A stretch of DNA of 18,140 nucleotides from Candidatus Colicola caccequi (GCA_018065205.1 JAGHTR010000001.1:1-18140); one strand, 5' to 3'; counted from the first letter of the stretch, positions 7,188 to 15,179 are shown. A program made the numbers and translations. Notes: generated by a model not told the origin, from the sequence alone.

Positions 7188-8435
7188 ATGCGTCTATATT
7201 TTTGGGTAGTTCGTTTAGTTGCCCTTTTCGGACATAAGAAAGCGCAGAAGTTAGTCGAGGGGCAAAAGGCCGTATGGTCTGAGCTGAAATCTATTCGTGA
7301 AGGTGATGGGGATAATGCCAAATGGTTGTGGTTTCATGCAGCCTCGGTAGGGGAGTTTGAGCAGGCACGACCAATTATCGAAAGATTAAAAGAGTCCAAG
7401 GGTGTCAATAATTATAAAATCTTATTGACTTTCTTTTCTCCGTCCGGTTATGAAATGCGTAAGAACTATGCTTTGGCAGATAAAGTGGCCTACTTGCCGT
7501 TCGCTACTCGGCGGAATGCTAAACGGTTCTTAGACTTGGTAAAACCGGAAATGGCGATTTTTGCTAAATATGAGTTCTGGCCGGCATATATGAAGGAACT
7601 AATGAAACGTAATATACGTTCTTATGTGATTGCTGCTATCTTCCGTAAAAGCCAGATTTTCTTTAAGCCGTGGGGAGGGTGGTATAGGAGGTTGTTGCGT
7701 TGTTTTGAAGTGATGTTTGTGCAGGACGAGGCTTCACAGAAATTATTGAATCAATACGGAATAACAAATGTAGAGGTGGCGGGAGATACTCGTTTTGATA
7801 GGGTTATGGCTATTGCCAAACAAAGTAAGGATATCGAATTGGCTCAAGTATTTCGTGATAGTCATTCTTTGTTAGAAGCAAATCCACAGACTTATAAGAT
7901 TATTGTAGCCGGTAGTACATGGCCACAAGATGAACAAATGTTGTCTCGATATGTGGCAGAGCGAGAGGATGTGAAGCTGATTTTAGTGCCCCATGAGATT
8001 CATGAAGAGCATTTGCATACTATCTTTGAGTTATGGCAAGGGAACTTAGTGCGTTATACACGTGCTACGTTAGAAAATATAAGCCATACCCGTACGTTGC
8101 TGTTGGATACTATGGGGATGTTGAGTAGCATTTATAAGTATGCTGATGTGGCTTATATAGGTGGAGGCTTCGGAGAGGGTATTCATAATACATTAGAGGC
8201 GGCTGTATATGGCATTCCTGTGCTATTTGGTCCTAAGTTCCAAAAGTTCCGTGAGGCAAAGGGACTAATTGCAGCTGGCGCGTCCTATAGCGTGAATGAC
8301 TATAGGGAGTTTAAGCAGCGGATGGACGAAGCGATTGATTGTCGTGTACGTATGGGGCAAGCTGCCAAGGAATATGTGGAGAGTGAGTTGGGAGCAACGG
8401 AAAAAATCGTTAATCGTCTAAAATTGAAAGTTTAG
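7188..8435 (+). CDS. waaA: 3-deoxy-D-manno-octulosonic acid (Kdo) transferase
   Basis: This membrane-associated GT-B glycosyltransferase (also called kdtA) transfers Kdo from CMP-Kdo to the lipid A precursor on the cytoplasmic face of the inner membrane. The 415-residue protein starts with the short hydrophobic/basic N-terminus typical of the family. HAASVGEFEQARP at 50-62 holds the catalytic Glu56. Further blocks are SPSGYE (84-89), FAKYEFWP (125-132), VAGDTRFDRV (197-206), VAGSTWPQDE (240-249) and VPHEIHEEH (267-275). The nucleotide-binding GGGFGEGIHNTLEAAVYG at 325-342 is followed by VLFGP at 345-349. Whether it adds one or more Kdo residues cannot be told. It has its own promoter, diverges from kdsB, and is followed after 4 bases by hisS. 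Confidence 0.94.
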   Translation: MRLYFWVVRLVALFGHKKAQKLVEGQKAVWSELKSIREGDGDNAKWLWFHAASVGEFEQARPIIERLKESKGVNNYKILLTFFSPSGYEMRKNYALADKVAYLPFATRRNAKRFLDLVKPEMAIFAKYEFWPAYMKELMKRNIRSYVIAAIFRKSQIFFKPWGGWYRRLLRCFEVMFVQDEASQKLLNQYGITNVEVAGDTRFDRVMAIAKQSKDIELAQVFRDSHSLLEANPQTYKIIVAGSTWPQDEQMLSRYVAEREDVKLILVPHEIHEEHLHTIFELWQGNLVRYTRATLENISHTRTLLLDTMGMLSSIYKYADVAYIGGGFGEGIHNTLEAAVYGIPVLFGPKFQKFREAKGLIAAGASYSVNDYREFKQRMDEAIDCRVRMGQAAKEYVESELGATEKIVNRLKLKV

Positions 8436-8439
8436 AATT

Positions 8440-9753
8440 ATGATACAAAAACCAAATATACCTAAGGGAACGCGGGATTTCAATTCATTGGAGATGGCCC
8501 GTAGAAATTATATTTTTGACACGATTCGTTCGGTGTTTAAATTGTATGGCTATCAGCAGATTGAGACTCCGGCAATGGAGTTGATGTCCACGTTGATGGG
8601 TAAGTATGGGGAAGAAGGAGATAAATTACTTTTCCGCATACAGAATAGTGGAGAAAAAGCCAATGAGGCTCCGGAAAAGGGCTTGCGTTATGATTTAACA
8701 GTTCCTTTTGCGCGGTTTATAGTGCAACATAAGGATGAATTGCAATTCCCTTTCCGTCGATTCCAAATTCAACCGGTTTGGCGTGCAGATCGTCCGCAAA
8801 AGGGTAGATATAGAGAGTTCTATCAATGTGATGTAGATGTGATAGGCTCCGAATCGTTGCTGAGTGAAGTTGAACTGATTCAAATCGTGGAGGAAGTGTA
8901 TCGCCGTTTCGGTATGCGCGTGCGTCTGCATCTGAATAATCGTAAGATATTGGCAGGCATTGCTGAAGTAATAGGTGCGCCGGATAAGATGATGGATATT
9001 ACGGTGGCCATTGACAAGTTGGATAAGATTGGTTTGGAGAAAGTGAATGAGGAACTGAAAGAGCGAGGACTGAGTGATGAAGTTGTGGACAGATTGCAAC
9101 CGATTTTAGCACTGACTGGCAGTAATGAAGATAAATTGCAGCAAATGGGGCAACTGTTAGTGAGCAGTGAGACAGGTCGCTTAGGCGTGGAAGAAACACA
9201 AAAGATATTGTCGATGGTCAAGGACTTACAGGTTGCTCTTCCGGTTGAGTTAGACTTGACTTTGGCACGTGGATTGAACTACTATACCGGAGCTATCTTT
9301 GAGGTGAAGGCATTGGATGTGCAGATGGGCTCTATCACCGGAGGTGGTCGCTACGATAATTTGACCGGTATCTTTGGATTGCCTGGCGTGAGTGGCGTAG
9401 GAATATCATTTGGTGCAGATCGTATTTATGATTGCCTATGCGAATTAAACTTATATCCAAATAGTATGTTGGAGCAAACGCAAGTGCTGTTTGCAGCATT
9501 TGGAGAAGAAGAAATTCGTTATTCCGAGGCCAAGGCTCGAACGCTACGCCAGCATAATATCCGTGTGGAAGTGTATCCCGAACCGGCAAAGATGAAGAAA
9601 CAGATGGGGTATGCCGATGCTAAGCAGATTCCATGGGTGGCCATCGTAGGAGGCGATGAAATGGCGAATGGAACGATGATGCTCAAGAATATGCTTACCG
9701 GTGAACAGAAACAAGTGACTTTGGAAGAATTAGAAGAAATGATTAGATTATGA
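8440..9753 (+). CDS. hisS: Histidine--tRNA ligase
   Basis: This class II aminoacyl-tRNA synthetase charges tRNA-His, and its 437 residues are of normal length. Motif 1 lies near 30-50, with KGTRDF at 9-14 before it. The histidine/ATP region includes GLRYDLTVPFARF (81-93). Motif 2 is FRRFQIQPVWRADRPQKGR (105-123) with REFYQCDVD (125-133). The HisRS-specific motifs are LARGLNYYTG (275-284), with catalytic Arg277, and GGGRYDNL (301-308). Motif 3 is GVGISFGADRI (319-329). The anticodon-binding domain occupies about 345-437. HisZ paralogues usually lack some of these residues, and all are intact here, so it is a true synthetase. The stop overlaps the start of the next gene as ATGA. Confidence 0.95.
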   Translation: MIQKPNIPKGTRDFNSLEMARRNYIFDTIRSVFKLYGYQQIETPAMELMSTLMGKYGEEGDKLLFRIQNSGEKANEAPEKGLRYDLTVPFARFIVQHKDELQFPFRRFQIQPVWRADRPQKGRYREFYQCDVDVIGSESLLSEVELIQIVEEVYRRFGMRVRLHLNNRKILAGIAEVIGAPDKMMDITVAIDKLDKIGLEKVNEELKERGLSDEVVDRLQPILALTGSNEDKLQQMGQLLVSSETGRLGVEETQKILSMVKDLQVALPVELDLTLARGLNYYTGAIFEVKALDVQMGSITGGGRYDNLTGIFGLPGVSGVGISFGADRIYDCLCELNLYPNSMLEQTQVLFAAFGEEEIRYSEAKARTLRQHNIRVEVYPEPAKMKKQMGYADAKQIPWVAIVGGDEMANGTMMLKNMLTGEQKQVTLEELEEMIRL

Positions 9754-10301
9754 TGAAGACAAACGAAGAATACGATGAGGTCATATCCCGTTGCCGACGA
9801 GTATATGTCCTGAAAATGAAGGACTATGGTCCCTCGTGGCGCATCATGCGCGTGCAGACAGTTAACGATCAACTCTTTATTAAAGCGAAGCGTATTCGTG
9901 AGATAGAGACTACCGGTGTCAATATGGTGGGAGATAGTATAGAAGGAGAGTTGATGGCTATTGTTAATTACTCCGTCATTGGATTGATTCAATTGCGTCA
10001 AGGGTTTGCAGATGATATTGACATGTCTGCAGAGCGGGTTACGCAGTTATACGATGAGTATATCCAAGAGGCAAAGGATCTGATGCTTAAGAAGAATCAC
10101 GATTACGGAGAGGCTTGGCGAGATATGTTTGGTAGCAGTTTGACGGATATCATTTTGACTAAGATCAATCGTAATAAGTCAATTGCTTCGCATGACCATC
10201 AAACTCTCATTTCGGAAGGCTGCGACGGCAATTACTTTGATATGCTCAACTATGCCGTGTTCTACTTAATTCAATTGATGGAGAAAAATGGAAAAGCTTA
10301 A
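9750..10301 (+). CDS. Two-copy DUF1599 protein
   Basis: This 183-residue protein consists almost wholly of two copies of the DUF1599 domain (Pfam PF07659). Copy 1 spans about 8-82 and copy 2 about 101-176. Each has the same landmarks: KDYGPSWR (24-31) against HDYGEAWR (117-124), Glu65-Gly66 against Glu156-Gly157, and NYSVIGLIQL (73-82) against NYAVFYLIQL (167-176). The repeated acidic, Asp-Tyr-Gly and Asn-Tyr positions suggest a conserved pocket in each half or at their interface. No reaction is established to my knowledge. A link to nucleotide chemistry has been proposed for the family, but nothing in this window tests it. It overlaps hisS by 4 bases and the DoxX gene by 14, so the three are likely translated together. 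A second ATG follows the first directly; either would serve. Confidence 0.85.
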   Translation: MMKTNEEYDEVISRCRRVYVLKMKDYGPSWRIMRVQTVNDQLFIKAKRIREIETTGVNMVGDSIEGELMAIVNYSVIGLIQLRQGFADDIDMSAERVTQLYDEYIQEAKDLMLKKNHDYGEAWRDMFGSSLTDIILTKINRNKSIASHDHQTLISEGCDGNYFDMLNYAVFYLIQLMEKNGKA

Positions 10302-11388
10302 ACATATAGTTGGTTCAATAGCCCGCACGTTGTTGGCCTTGACGTTCCTATTTTCCGGCATTGTTAAGGCGGTGGATCCATTAGGAACGACATACAAGAT
10401 TGAGGATTATCTAAAGGCCTTTGGAGGTTGGTTCATGGACTTACTGCCTTTGGCAGGGGCTGCGGCTATTATTTTGATTGCCGTGGAGTTTATCTTAGGC
10501 TGGTGCATGTTATGGAATGTAAAGACGCAATGGACCAGTTGGTTAAGTTTGGCCTTCTATTTAGTGATGACGCCATTGACATTGTATATCGCGTTGGTTA
10601 ACCCTGTGTCCGATTGCGGATGTTTTGGCGACGCGTTGGTATTGACTAATTGGCAAACTTTTTGGAAGAATATTGTGCTACTGACCTTGGTGGTATTGTT
10701 ATTGCTTTGTCGTAAGGCTATCCCTGCAACATGGCGTGGTTGGATGGAAGGAGTAATGGCGTTGGTAGCTGCAATGATAGTTGGTGGATTTATGATGTAT
10801 AATCTGCATCATCTGCCTATCTGGGATTTTCGTCCGTATAAGGTAGGTAACTTCATTCCATCGCTGATGGAGTATCCTGAGGATGCTGAGGCCGATCAAT
10901 ATGAGATTACTTTTGTGTATGCCAAGGATGGCGTAGAGCAAGAATTTACTTTGGAAAACTATCCTCATGGTGATTCGACTTGGACTTTTGTGCGTCAAAA
11001 CAGTACACTGATTAAAAAAGGCTATGAACCTCCTATTCATGACTTTGAGATATTGGATGAAAACTATGACGATATAACCTATGATATTTTAGAGAGTGAA
11101 CAACCGATAGTGTTGGCTGTGATGTACGATTTGAATAAGGCTGACCGTCAGCAGATGAATAAACTGAATGCCTTGTATGACCAAGCGCAGATGGAAGGCC
11201 GTGCTTTCTATGCCGTAACGGGTAGTGGCAGTTTGGATATTGAAACGTTTAAGGCAGAGACTCAGGCGCAGTATCCTATTTGTACGTGTGATCCGGTTAC
11301 ATTAAAGACTATCGTTCGTGCCAATCCGGGTATTGTAGAGATAGAAGAAGGAACAATTATTAACAAATATAATTTAAGGAACAAATGA
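10288..11388 (+). CDS. DoxX/MauE-like membrane protein with C-terminal periplasmic domain
   Basis: This inner-membrane protein of 366 residues has two parts. Residues 1-175 hold about five hydrophobic segments with DoxX/MauE features: FSGIVKAVDPLGTTYKIEDY at 22-41 and VSDCGCFGDAL at 107-117, whose Cys110 and Cys112 suggest a redox role. Residues about 180-366 are soluble. Their end, DPVTLKTIVRANPG at 335-348 followed by a strand and Gly-Thr-Ile-Ile-Asn-Lys, resembles the tail of a thioredoxin-like domain. No CxxC thioredoxin motif is present. Instead a second Cys-x-Cys occurs at 332-334. The DUF1599-DoxX-tpiA order is, as I recall, common in Bacteroidales. The precise reaction is unknown, and electron transfer or disulfide chemistry at the periplasmic face is an inference from the family and cysteines. 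The stop overlaps the tpiA start (ATGA). Confidence 0.82.
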   Translation: MEKLKHIVGSIARTLLALTFLFSGIVKAVDPLGTTYKIEDYLKAFGGWFMDLLPLAGAAAIILIAVEFILGWCMLWNVKTQWTSWLSLAFYLVMTPLTLYIALVNPVSDCGCFGDALVLTNWQTFWKNIVLLTLVVLLLLCRKAIPATWRGWMEGVMALVAAMIVGGFMMYNLHHLPIWDFRPYKVGNFIPSLMEYPEDAEADQYEITFVYAKDGVEQEFTLENYPHGDSTWTFVRQNSTLIKKGYEPPIHDFEILDENYDDITYDILESEQPIVLAVMYDLNKADRQQMNKLNALYDQAQMEGRAFYAVTGSGSLDIETFKAETQAQYPICTCDPVTLKTIVRANPGIVEIEEGTIINKYNLRNK

Positions 11389-12134
11389 GAGTAAAAATGG
11401 TAGCAGGCAACTGGAAAATGAACAAGACCCTGCAAGAAGGCGTTGAACTCGCCAATCAATTAAAGAAAGATGTCAAGAACCCCAAATGTGCTGTTGTAAT
11501 CGGCACGCCTTTCATTCATTTGGCTACGGTGGCTGAGTTGTTGAAGGGTTCAGCAATCAAAGTGGCTGCAGAGAACTGCGCAGACAAGGAAAAAGGTGCT
11601 TACACAGGAGAAGTTAGTGCCGAGATGGTAAAATCTACCGGAGCAGAATACTGCATCTTGGGTCACTCGGAGCGTCGTGCTTATTACCACGAAGATTATG
11701 CTATCTTAGCCGAGAAAGTTAAATTAGCATTGGCTAATGGACTAAAGGTTATCTTCTGTATTGGTGAAGTTAAGGAAGAGCGTGAAGCCGGCAAGCAGAA
11801 CGAGGTAGTAGAGGCTCAGTTGAAGGGTTCTGTCTTCAACTTGACGGCAGAAGAGTGGGCTAATATTACATTGGCTTACGAGCCGGTTTGGGCTATTGGT
11901 ACCGGTTTAACCGCAACTCCTGCTCAGGCTCAAGAAATTCATGCGTACATCCGTTCGCTGGTGGCTAAGAACTACAACGCTGAGGTAGCAGAAAATACCA
12001 CAATCTTATATGGTGGTAGTTGCAATGATAAAAATGCTGCTGAGTTATTTGCTTGCCCGGATATCGACGGTGGTTTGATTGGAGGCGCAGCTTTGGTAGC
12101 AGAAAAATTTGAAGCAATTATCGCAGCACGCTAA
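11385..12134 (+). CDS. tpiA: Triose-phosphate isomerase
   Basis: This cytosolic glycolytic enzyme interconverts dihydroxyacetone phosphate and glyceraldehyde 3-phosphate. The 249-residue TIM barrel is complete. Catalytic and binding residues are Asn9 and Lys11 in AGNWKMN (7-13), His94 in ILGHSERR (91-98), and Glu166 in YEPVWAIGTG (165-174), which leads into the mobile loop 6. The phosphate-binding segments ILYGGS (207-212) and GGLIGGAAL (229-237) are also intact. The start overlaps the DoxX stop by 4 bases. A short hairpin surrounds its own stop codon, and the carbonic-anhydrase-like gene follows after 32 bases. Confidence 0.97.
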   Translation: MRVKMVAGNWKMNKTLQEGVELANQLKKDVKNPKCAVVIGTPFIHLATVAELLKGSAIKVAAENCADKEKGAYTGEVSAEMVKSTGAEYCILGHSERRAYYHEDYAILAEKVKLALANGLKVIFCIGEVKEEREAGKQNEVVEAQLKGSVFNLTAEEWANITLAYEPVWAIGTGLTATPAQAQEIHAYIRSLVAKNYNAEVAENTTILYGGSCNDKNAAELFACPDIDGGLIGGAALVAEKFEAIIAAR

Positions 12135-12166
12135 GTGCTGGAAGCTTTTAAGAGTAGCACGTTAAG
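12124..12166 (+). other. Hairpin and near-direct repeat between tpiA and the carbonic-anhydrase-like gene
   Basis: CAGCAC (12124-12129) and GTGCTG (12135-12140) form a 6-base-pair stem whose 5-base loop contains the tpiA stop codon. AGCACGCTAAG (12125-12135) recurs as AGCACGTTAAG (12156-12166), ending directly at the next ATG. The middle segment GTGCT can therefore pair either with the upstream or with the downstream AGCAC, giving two mutually exclusive hairpins. Only four T residues follow the first stem, so it is a weak terminator at best. Confidence 0.35.
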
Positions 12167-12700
12167 ATGGCTTTGATTAAAACAATCAATCGCAATGGCG
12201 AAATACTGACACCTCGTATCGCGGACGGCGTTATCATGATGGATAACGCCACCGTGGTAGGGGATGTGACGATAGGAGAAGGCACATCCTTATGGTTCAA
12301 TAGTGTATTGAGAGGTGATGTAAATACCATCATCGTTGGTAAGCATTGTAACATACAGGATGGTTCGGTGTTGCATACACTGTATCAAAAATCAACAATC
12401 ACGTTAGGTGATTATGTCTCTGTAGGGCATAATGTCACCATTCATGGTGCTGATGTAGATGACTACGCCCTAATTGGCATGGGAGCCACATTATTGGATG
12501 GAGCGCATGTTGGCAAGGGGGCTATTGTTGCAGCCGGAGCGCTTGTGCTGAAGAACACCCAGATTGGTGATTATGAGATTTGGGGAGGTGTGCCGGCTAA
12601 GTTTATCAAGAAGGCTGATCCTAAGCAAACAGCAGAGATTAACGAAAAGATAGCCAACAACTACGCCATGTATGCTTCATGGTATAACCTAGAAAACTAG
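12167..12700 (+). CDS. Gamma-carbonic-anhydrase-like hexapeptide-repeat protein
   Basis: This is a left-handed beta-helix protein of 177 residues in the YrdA/PaaY/gamma-carbonic-anhydrase family. Hexapeptide repeats run from about 28 to 135, followed by the C-terminal alpha-helix typical of trimeric members (about 151-172). The three zinc-binding histidines are present: His70 in GSVLHTLY (66-73), His88 in SVGHNV (85-90) and His93 in TIHG (91-94). RGDVNTI (49-55) and NIQDGSVLH (62-70) are the family's other marker blocks. Members may be real carbonic anhydrases, or acyl-CoA-related or uncharacterised proteins, and sequence alone does not settle activity. Its stop codon lies inside the first unit of a short tandem repeat, and pyrH follows after 31 bases. 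Confidence 0.88.
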   Translation: MALIKTINRNGEILTPRIADGVIMMDNATVVGDVTIGEGTSLWFNSVLRGDVNTIIVGKHCNIQDGSVLHTLYQKSTITLGDYVSVGHNVTIHGADVDDYALIGMGATLLDGAHVGKGAIVAAGALVLKNTQIGDYEIWGGVPAKFIKKADPKQTAEINEKIANNYAMYASWYNLEN

Positions 12701-12718
12701 TAAACTAGTAATCTAGAT
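12695..12718 (+). repeat. 8-base tandem repeat (AACTAGTA, three units)
   Basis: Units are AACTAGTA at 12695-12702, an identical copy at 12703-12710, and the variant ATCTAGAT at 12711-12718. Each is centred on CTAG, so three CTAG tetramers occur within 21 bases. The first unit supplies the stop codon of the preceding gene. It occupies most of the 31-base gap before pyrH. Confidence 0.7.
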
Positions 12719-12731
12719 AATAGAAAAAACT

Positions 12732-13436
12732 ATGTATAAAAGAATCTTATTGAAGCTCTCCGGAGAGAGTTTGATGGGCCAGCAGGGATATGGCATAGAT
12801 CCGGTTCGTCTCAACCAATATGCCACCCAAATTAAGGCCTTAGCCGATAAGGGCGTACAGGTAGGTATTGTAATTGGTGGAGGAAATATCTTCCGAGGAT
12901 TAAGTGGCGAGAGTGCCGGCTTTGATCGTGTTAAGGGCGATCAAATGGGTATGTTAGCTACGGTCATCAATTCATTGGCTTTATCTTCTGCACTAGAGGC
13001 TAAAGGGCAGAAAGTTCGCGTGTTAACGTCTGTACGAATGGAGCCCATTGGCGACTATTACAATAAGGCTAAGGCACTGCGTCTTTTTGAAAAAGGCAAT
13101 GTAGTCATTATGGCAGGTGGTACAGGCAACCCGTATTTTACAACGGATACAGCATCGGCTCTCCGCGCCATTGAGATAGAGGCTGATGTGATGCTGAAAG
13201 GTACTCGCGTAGATGGCATCTATACGGCTGATCCGGAGAAAGATAAGACGGCTACTAAGTTCACAGAGATTACATATGACGAGGTGCTAAATAGAGGTCT
13301 AAAAGTGATGGATCTCACAGCCATCTGCATGTGCAAGGAAAACAACATGCCTATCTATGTATTTGATATGGATACGGTTGGCAATCTGGAGAAAGTGATT
13401 GCCGGGGAGAAGATAGGAACGTTGGTTAAACCCTAA
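12732..13436 (+). CDS. pyrH: UMP kinase
   Basis: This cytosolic enzyme phosphorylates UMP to UDP with ATP, for RNA, DNA and sugar-nucleotide synthesis. It is a 234-residue amino acid kinase-fold protein of the bacterial PyrH type. Motifs are LLKLSGESLMG (6-16), the Gly-rich VIGGGNIFRG (47-56), Asp70 with DQMGMLATVINSLAL (70-84), the phosphate-binding AGGTGNPYFTTDTA (128-141) and MLKGTRVDGIYTADP (154-168). All are intact and the length is normal. pyrH next to frr is a widespread bacterial arrangement, and frr follows after 44 bases. No promoter of the TAnnTTTG type was found directly upstream, so it is probably read through from genes further up. Confidence 0.96.
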   Translation: MYKRILLKLSGESLMGQQGYGIDPVRLNQYATQIKALADKGVQVGIVIGGGNIFRGLSGESAGFDRVKGDQMGMLATVINSLALSSALEAKGQKVRVLTSVRMEPIGDYYNKAKALRLFEKGNVVIMAGGTGNPYFTTDTASALRAIEIEADVMLKGTRVDGIYTADPEKDKTATKFTEITYDEVLNRGLKVMDLTAICMCKENNMPIYVFDMDTVGNLEKVIAGEKIGTLVKP

Positions 13437-13480
13437 ATCTACAGAATACATAACATTTACCTATAAACTAATAAACAATC

Positions 13481-14041
13481 ATGATTGAACCTAAGAAAAT
13501 TCAAGGCGATGCTTCCGACAATATGGAGGCCGCTGTCATGTACTTGGATGATGCTTTAGCACATATCCGTGCAGGTAAAGCTAATGCTCGCATTTTAGAT
13601 CCGGTTAAAGTGGATTATTATGGTGCCATGACACCACTCGCCAATGTCAGTACGATTACCACTCCTGATGCTCGTACTATTCAGATCCAACCGTGGGAGA
13701 AGAATATGCTTTCTGTTATTGAGCGTGCTCTGATTAATTCAAATATCGGTTTGGCTCCCAATAACAATGGTGAGTGCATTCGTCTCATTATCCCTCCATT
13801 GACGGAGGAGCGTCGTCGCGAACTGGCTAAACAGTGTAAGGGCGAGGCCGAGAATGCTAAAGTGAGCGTACGTAATGCCCGTCGTGATGCTATTGAGTTG
13901 CTCAAAAAGCAGATTAAGGAAGGGCTTCCGGAGGATGCCGAGAAAGATGCTGAATCCGAAGTGCAGAAACTGCATGACAAGTACATAGCTCGTATTGACG
14001 AGGTCTATGCTAAGAAAGAAAAAGAGATAATGACCGTATAA
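13481..14041 (+). CDS. frr: Ribosome recycling factor
   Basis: Together with EF-G, this factor splits post-termination ribosomes. The 186-residue length is typical. The N-terminal helix includes LAHIRAGKANARILDPVKVD (26-45), followed by the small beta domain (PDARTIQIQPWEKNMLSVIE, 62-81) and IIPPLTEERRRELAK (103-117). The long helical bundle has VRNARRDA at 130-137, whose arginines contact rRNA, and a highly charged coiled C-terminus. The next gene starts at the base immediately after its stop codon. Confidence 0.96.
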   Translation: MIEPKKIQGDASDNMEAAVMYLDDALAHIRAGKANARILDPVKVDYYGAMTPLANVSTITTPDARTIQIQPWEKNMLSVIERALINSNIGLAPNNNGECIRLIIPPLTEERRRELAKQCKGEAENAKVSVRNARRDAIELLKKQIKEGLPEDAEKDAESEVQKLHDKYIARIDEVYAKKEKEIMTV

Positions 14042-15178
14042 GTGGCGGTTAAGAAATACATAGTATTGGGTTTAATGTCCTTGGTGTGCTTAACAATGCA
14101 TGCCAAGGACAAACTGACCATAGACCGCGTATTGGAATGGCCGGTCATTGGTATGGTTTATCCGGGTTATGCACCGGAGACAGACTGGCAATTTGGCTTA
14201 GGGCTTGAGAGTAATTTTCGCATCAAGGATGAGCAAACCCCGTCGGTGTTATTAGTGCTTGGTGCATATACGTTGCGTCACCAATGGTATTTGCATAGTA
14301 GTGGTACGTTATATATGCCGGGCGCTACGCCATGGATGCTGAAATATAGTGTGCATTACCGTGATTATCCGGACGTGTACTATGGCAGAGGGAATACTGT
14401 ACAAGATAGTAGAAAATACGATTCAAAACGATTGACTGTCAACCTGCAACCCATGGTGCGTTTAGCCCGTAACTGGTCGGTCGGTCCCACGATGGATCTG
14501 TTATGGGAGAAACATAACTTGGTTAGTAAAGATCCTACTTATATGGGACCGGATCAGACGATGATGTGGGGTGTAGGCTTGGTGGCTCAACACGACACAC
14601 GTAACCATACGCAGTTCCCAACTAAGGGATTATTCTTCAAATGGAATAGCATATATTATGAACCTAAATTAGGCGCTGATTGTAGGTTAGTAAAATTAGA
14701 TGCGGATTTCCGTCACTATGTGACATTGTGGAAACCACAAGGTGAGATGACGGAATTTAAGCGCATCCAACGTTCGCTCGTTTTTGCGTATCAGGTACGC
14801 GCTATGGCGGCTCTGTCGGATGGTAATTCAGCAGCCATTCCATTTCAGATGTTACCGACATTGGGCGGGGATGATTTAGTGAGAGGATTAAGAACAAATA
14901 TGTTTAGGGATAATGTGTTATGGGCTGTGCAGGGCGAGTTAAGATTCCCTATTTTTAGCCTATTGCGTGGTGTTGTTTTTGCAGGAGTTGGTGATGTATA
15001 TAACACGGACCATTGGAATTGGTCTACGCCCAAGGTGGGCTATGGGTTAGGACTACGATTGGCCATCAGTAAAACGCATGTGAATGTGCGATTTGATGTG
15101 GCACGAAATAATATAGATAAGAGTTGGAGCGACCGCAGTTCGTACAGTTTCTATTTCACGGCAACAGAAGCATTTTAG
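14042..15178 (+). CDS. Omp85-type outer-membrane beta-barrel without POTRA domains
   Basis: This 378-residue protein begins with GTG right after the frr stop. The GTG is needed to keep the signal peptide (1-21, ending MHA). No POTRA domain precedes the barrel, which starts soon after cleavage. The family signs are those of the BamA/TamA (bacterial surface antigen, D15) barrel: DTRNHTQFPTKG at 185-196, LGGDDLVRGLRTNMFRDN at 274-291 with Val-Arg-Gly-Leu at the place of the lid motif, a strand GELRFPIF (298-305), VVFAGVGDVYN (311-321) and a terminal aromatic, ending TATEAF. It is thus a POTRA-less Omp85 relative, too short to be BamA itself. Function is unknown. A role in outer-membrane insertion or export is only a family-based guess. 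It separates frr from rsgA. Confidence 0.82.
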   Translation: MAVKKYIVLGLMSLVCLTMHAKDKLTIDRVLEWPVIGMVYPGYAPETDWQFGLGLESNFRIKDEQTPSVLLVLGAYTLRHQWYLHSSGTLYMPGATPWMLKYSVHYRDYPDVYYGRGNTVQDSRKYDSKRLTVNLQPMVRLARNWSVGPTMDLLWEKHNLVSKDPTYMGPDQTMMWGVGLVAQHDTRNHTQFPTKGLFFKWNSIYYEPKLGADCRLVKLDADFRHYVTLWKPQGEMTEFKRIQRSLVFAYQVRAMAALSDGNSAAIPFQMLPTLGGDDLVRGLRTNMFRDNVLWAVQGELRFPIFSLLRGVVFAGVGDVYNTDHWNWSTPKVGYGLGLRLAISKTHVNVRFDVARNNIDKSWSDRSSYSFYFTATEAF

Positions 15179-15179
15179 T

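Noticed and set aside
8695..9589. Open frames on the minus strand opposite hisS
   Set aside because: They are antisense to well-conserved hisS motifs, have no recognisable domains, and look like codon-bias shadows.
13681..13986. Serine-rich minus-strand open frames opposite frr
   Set aside because: Low-complexity translations opposite a fully conserved gene; no start context or promoter supports them.
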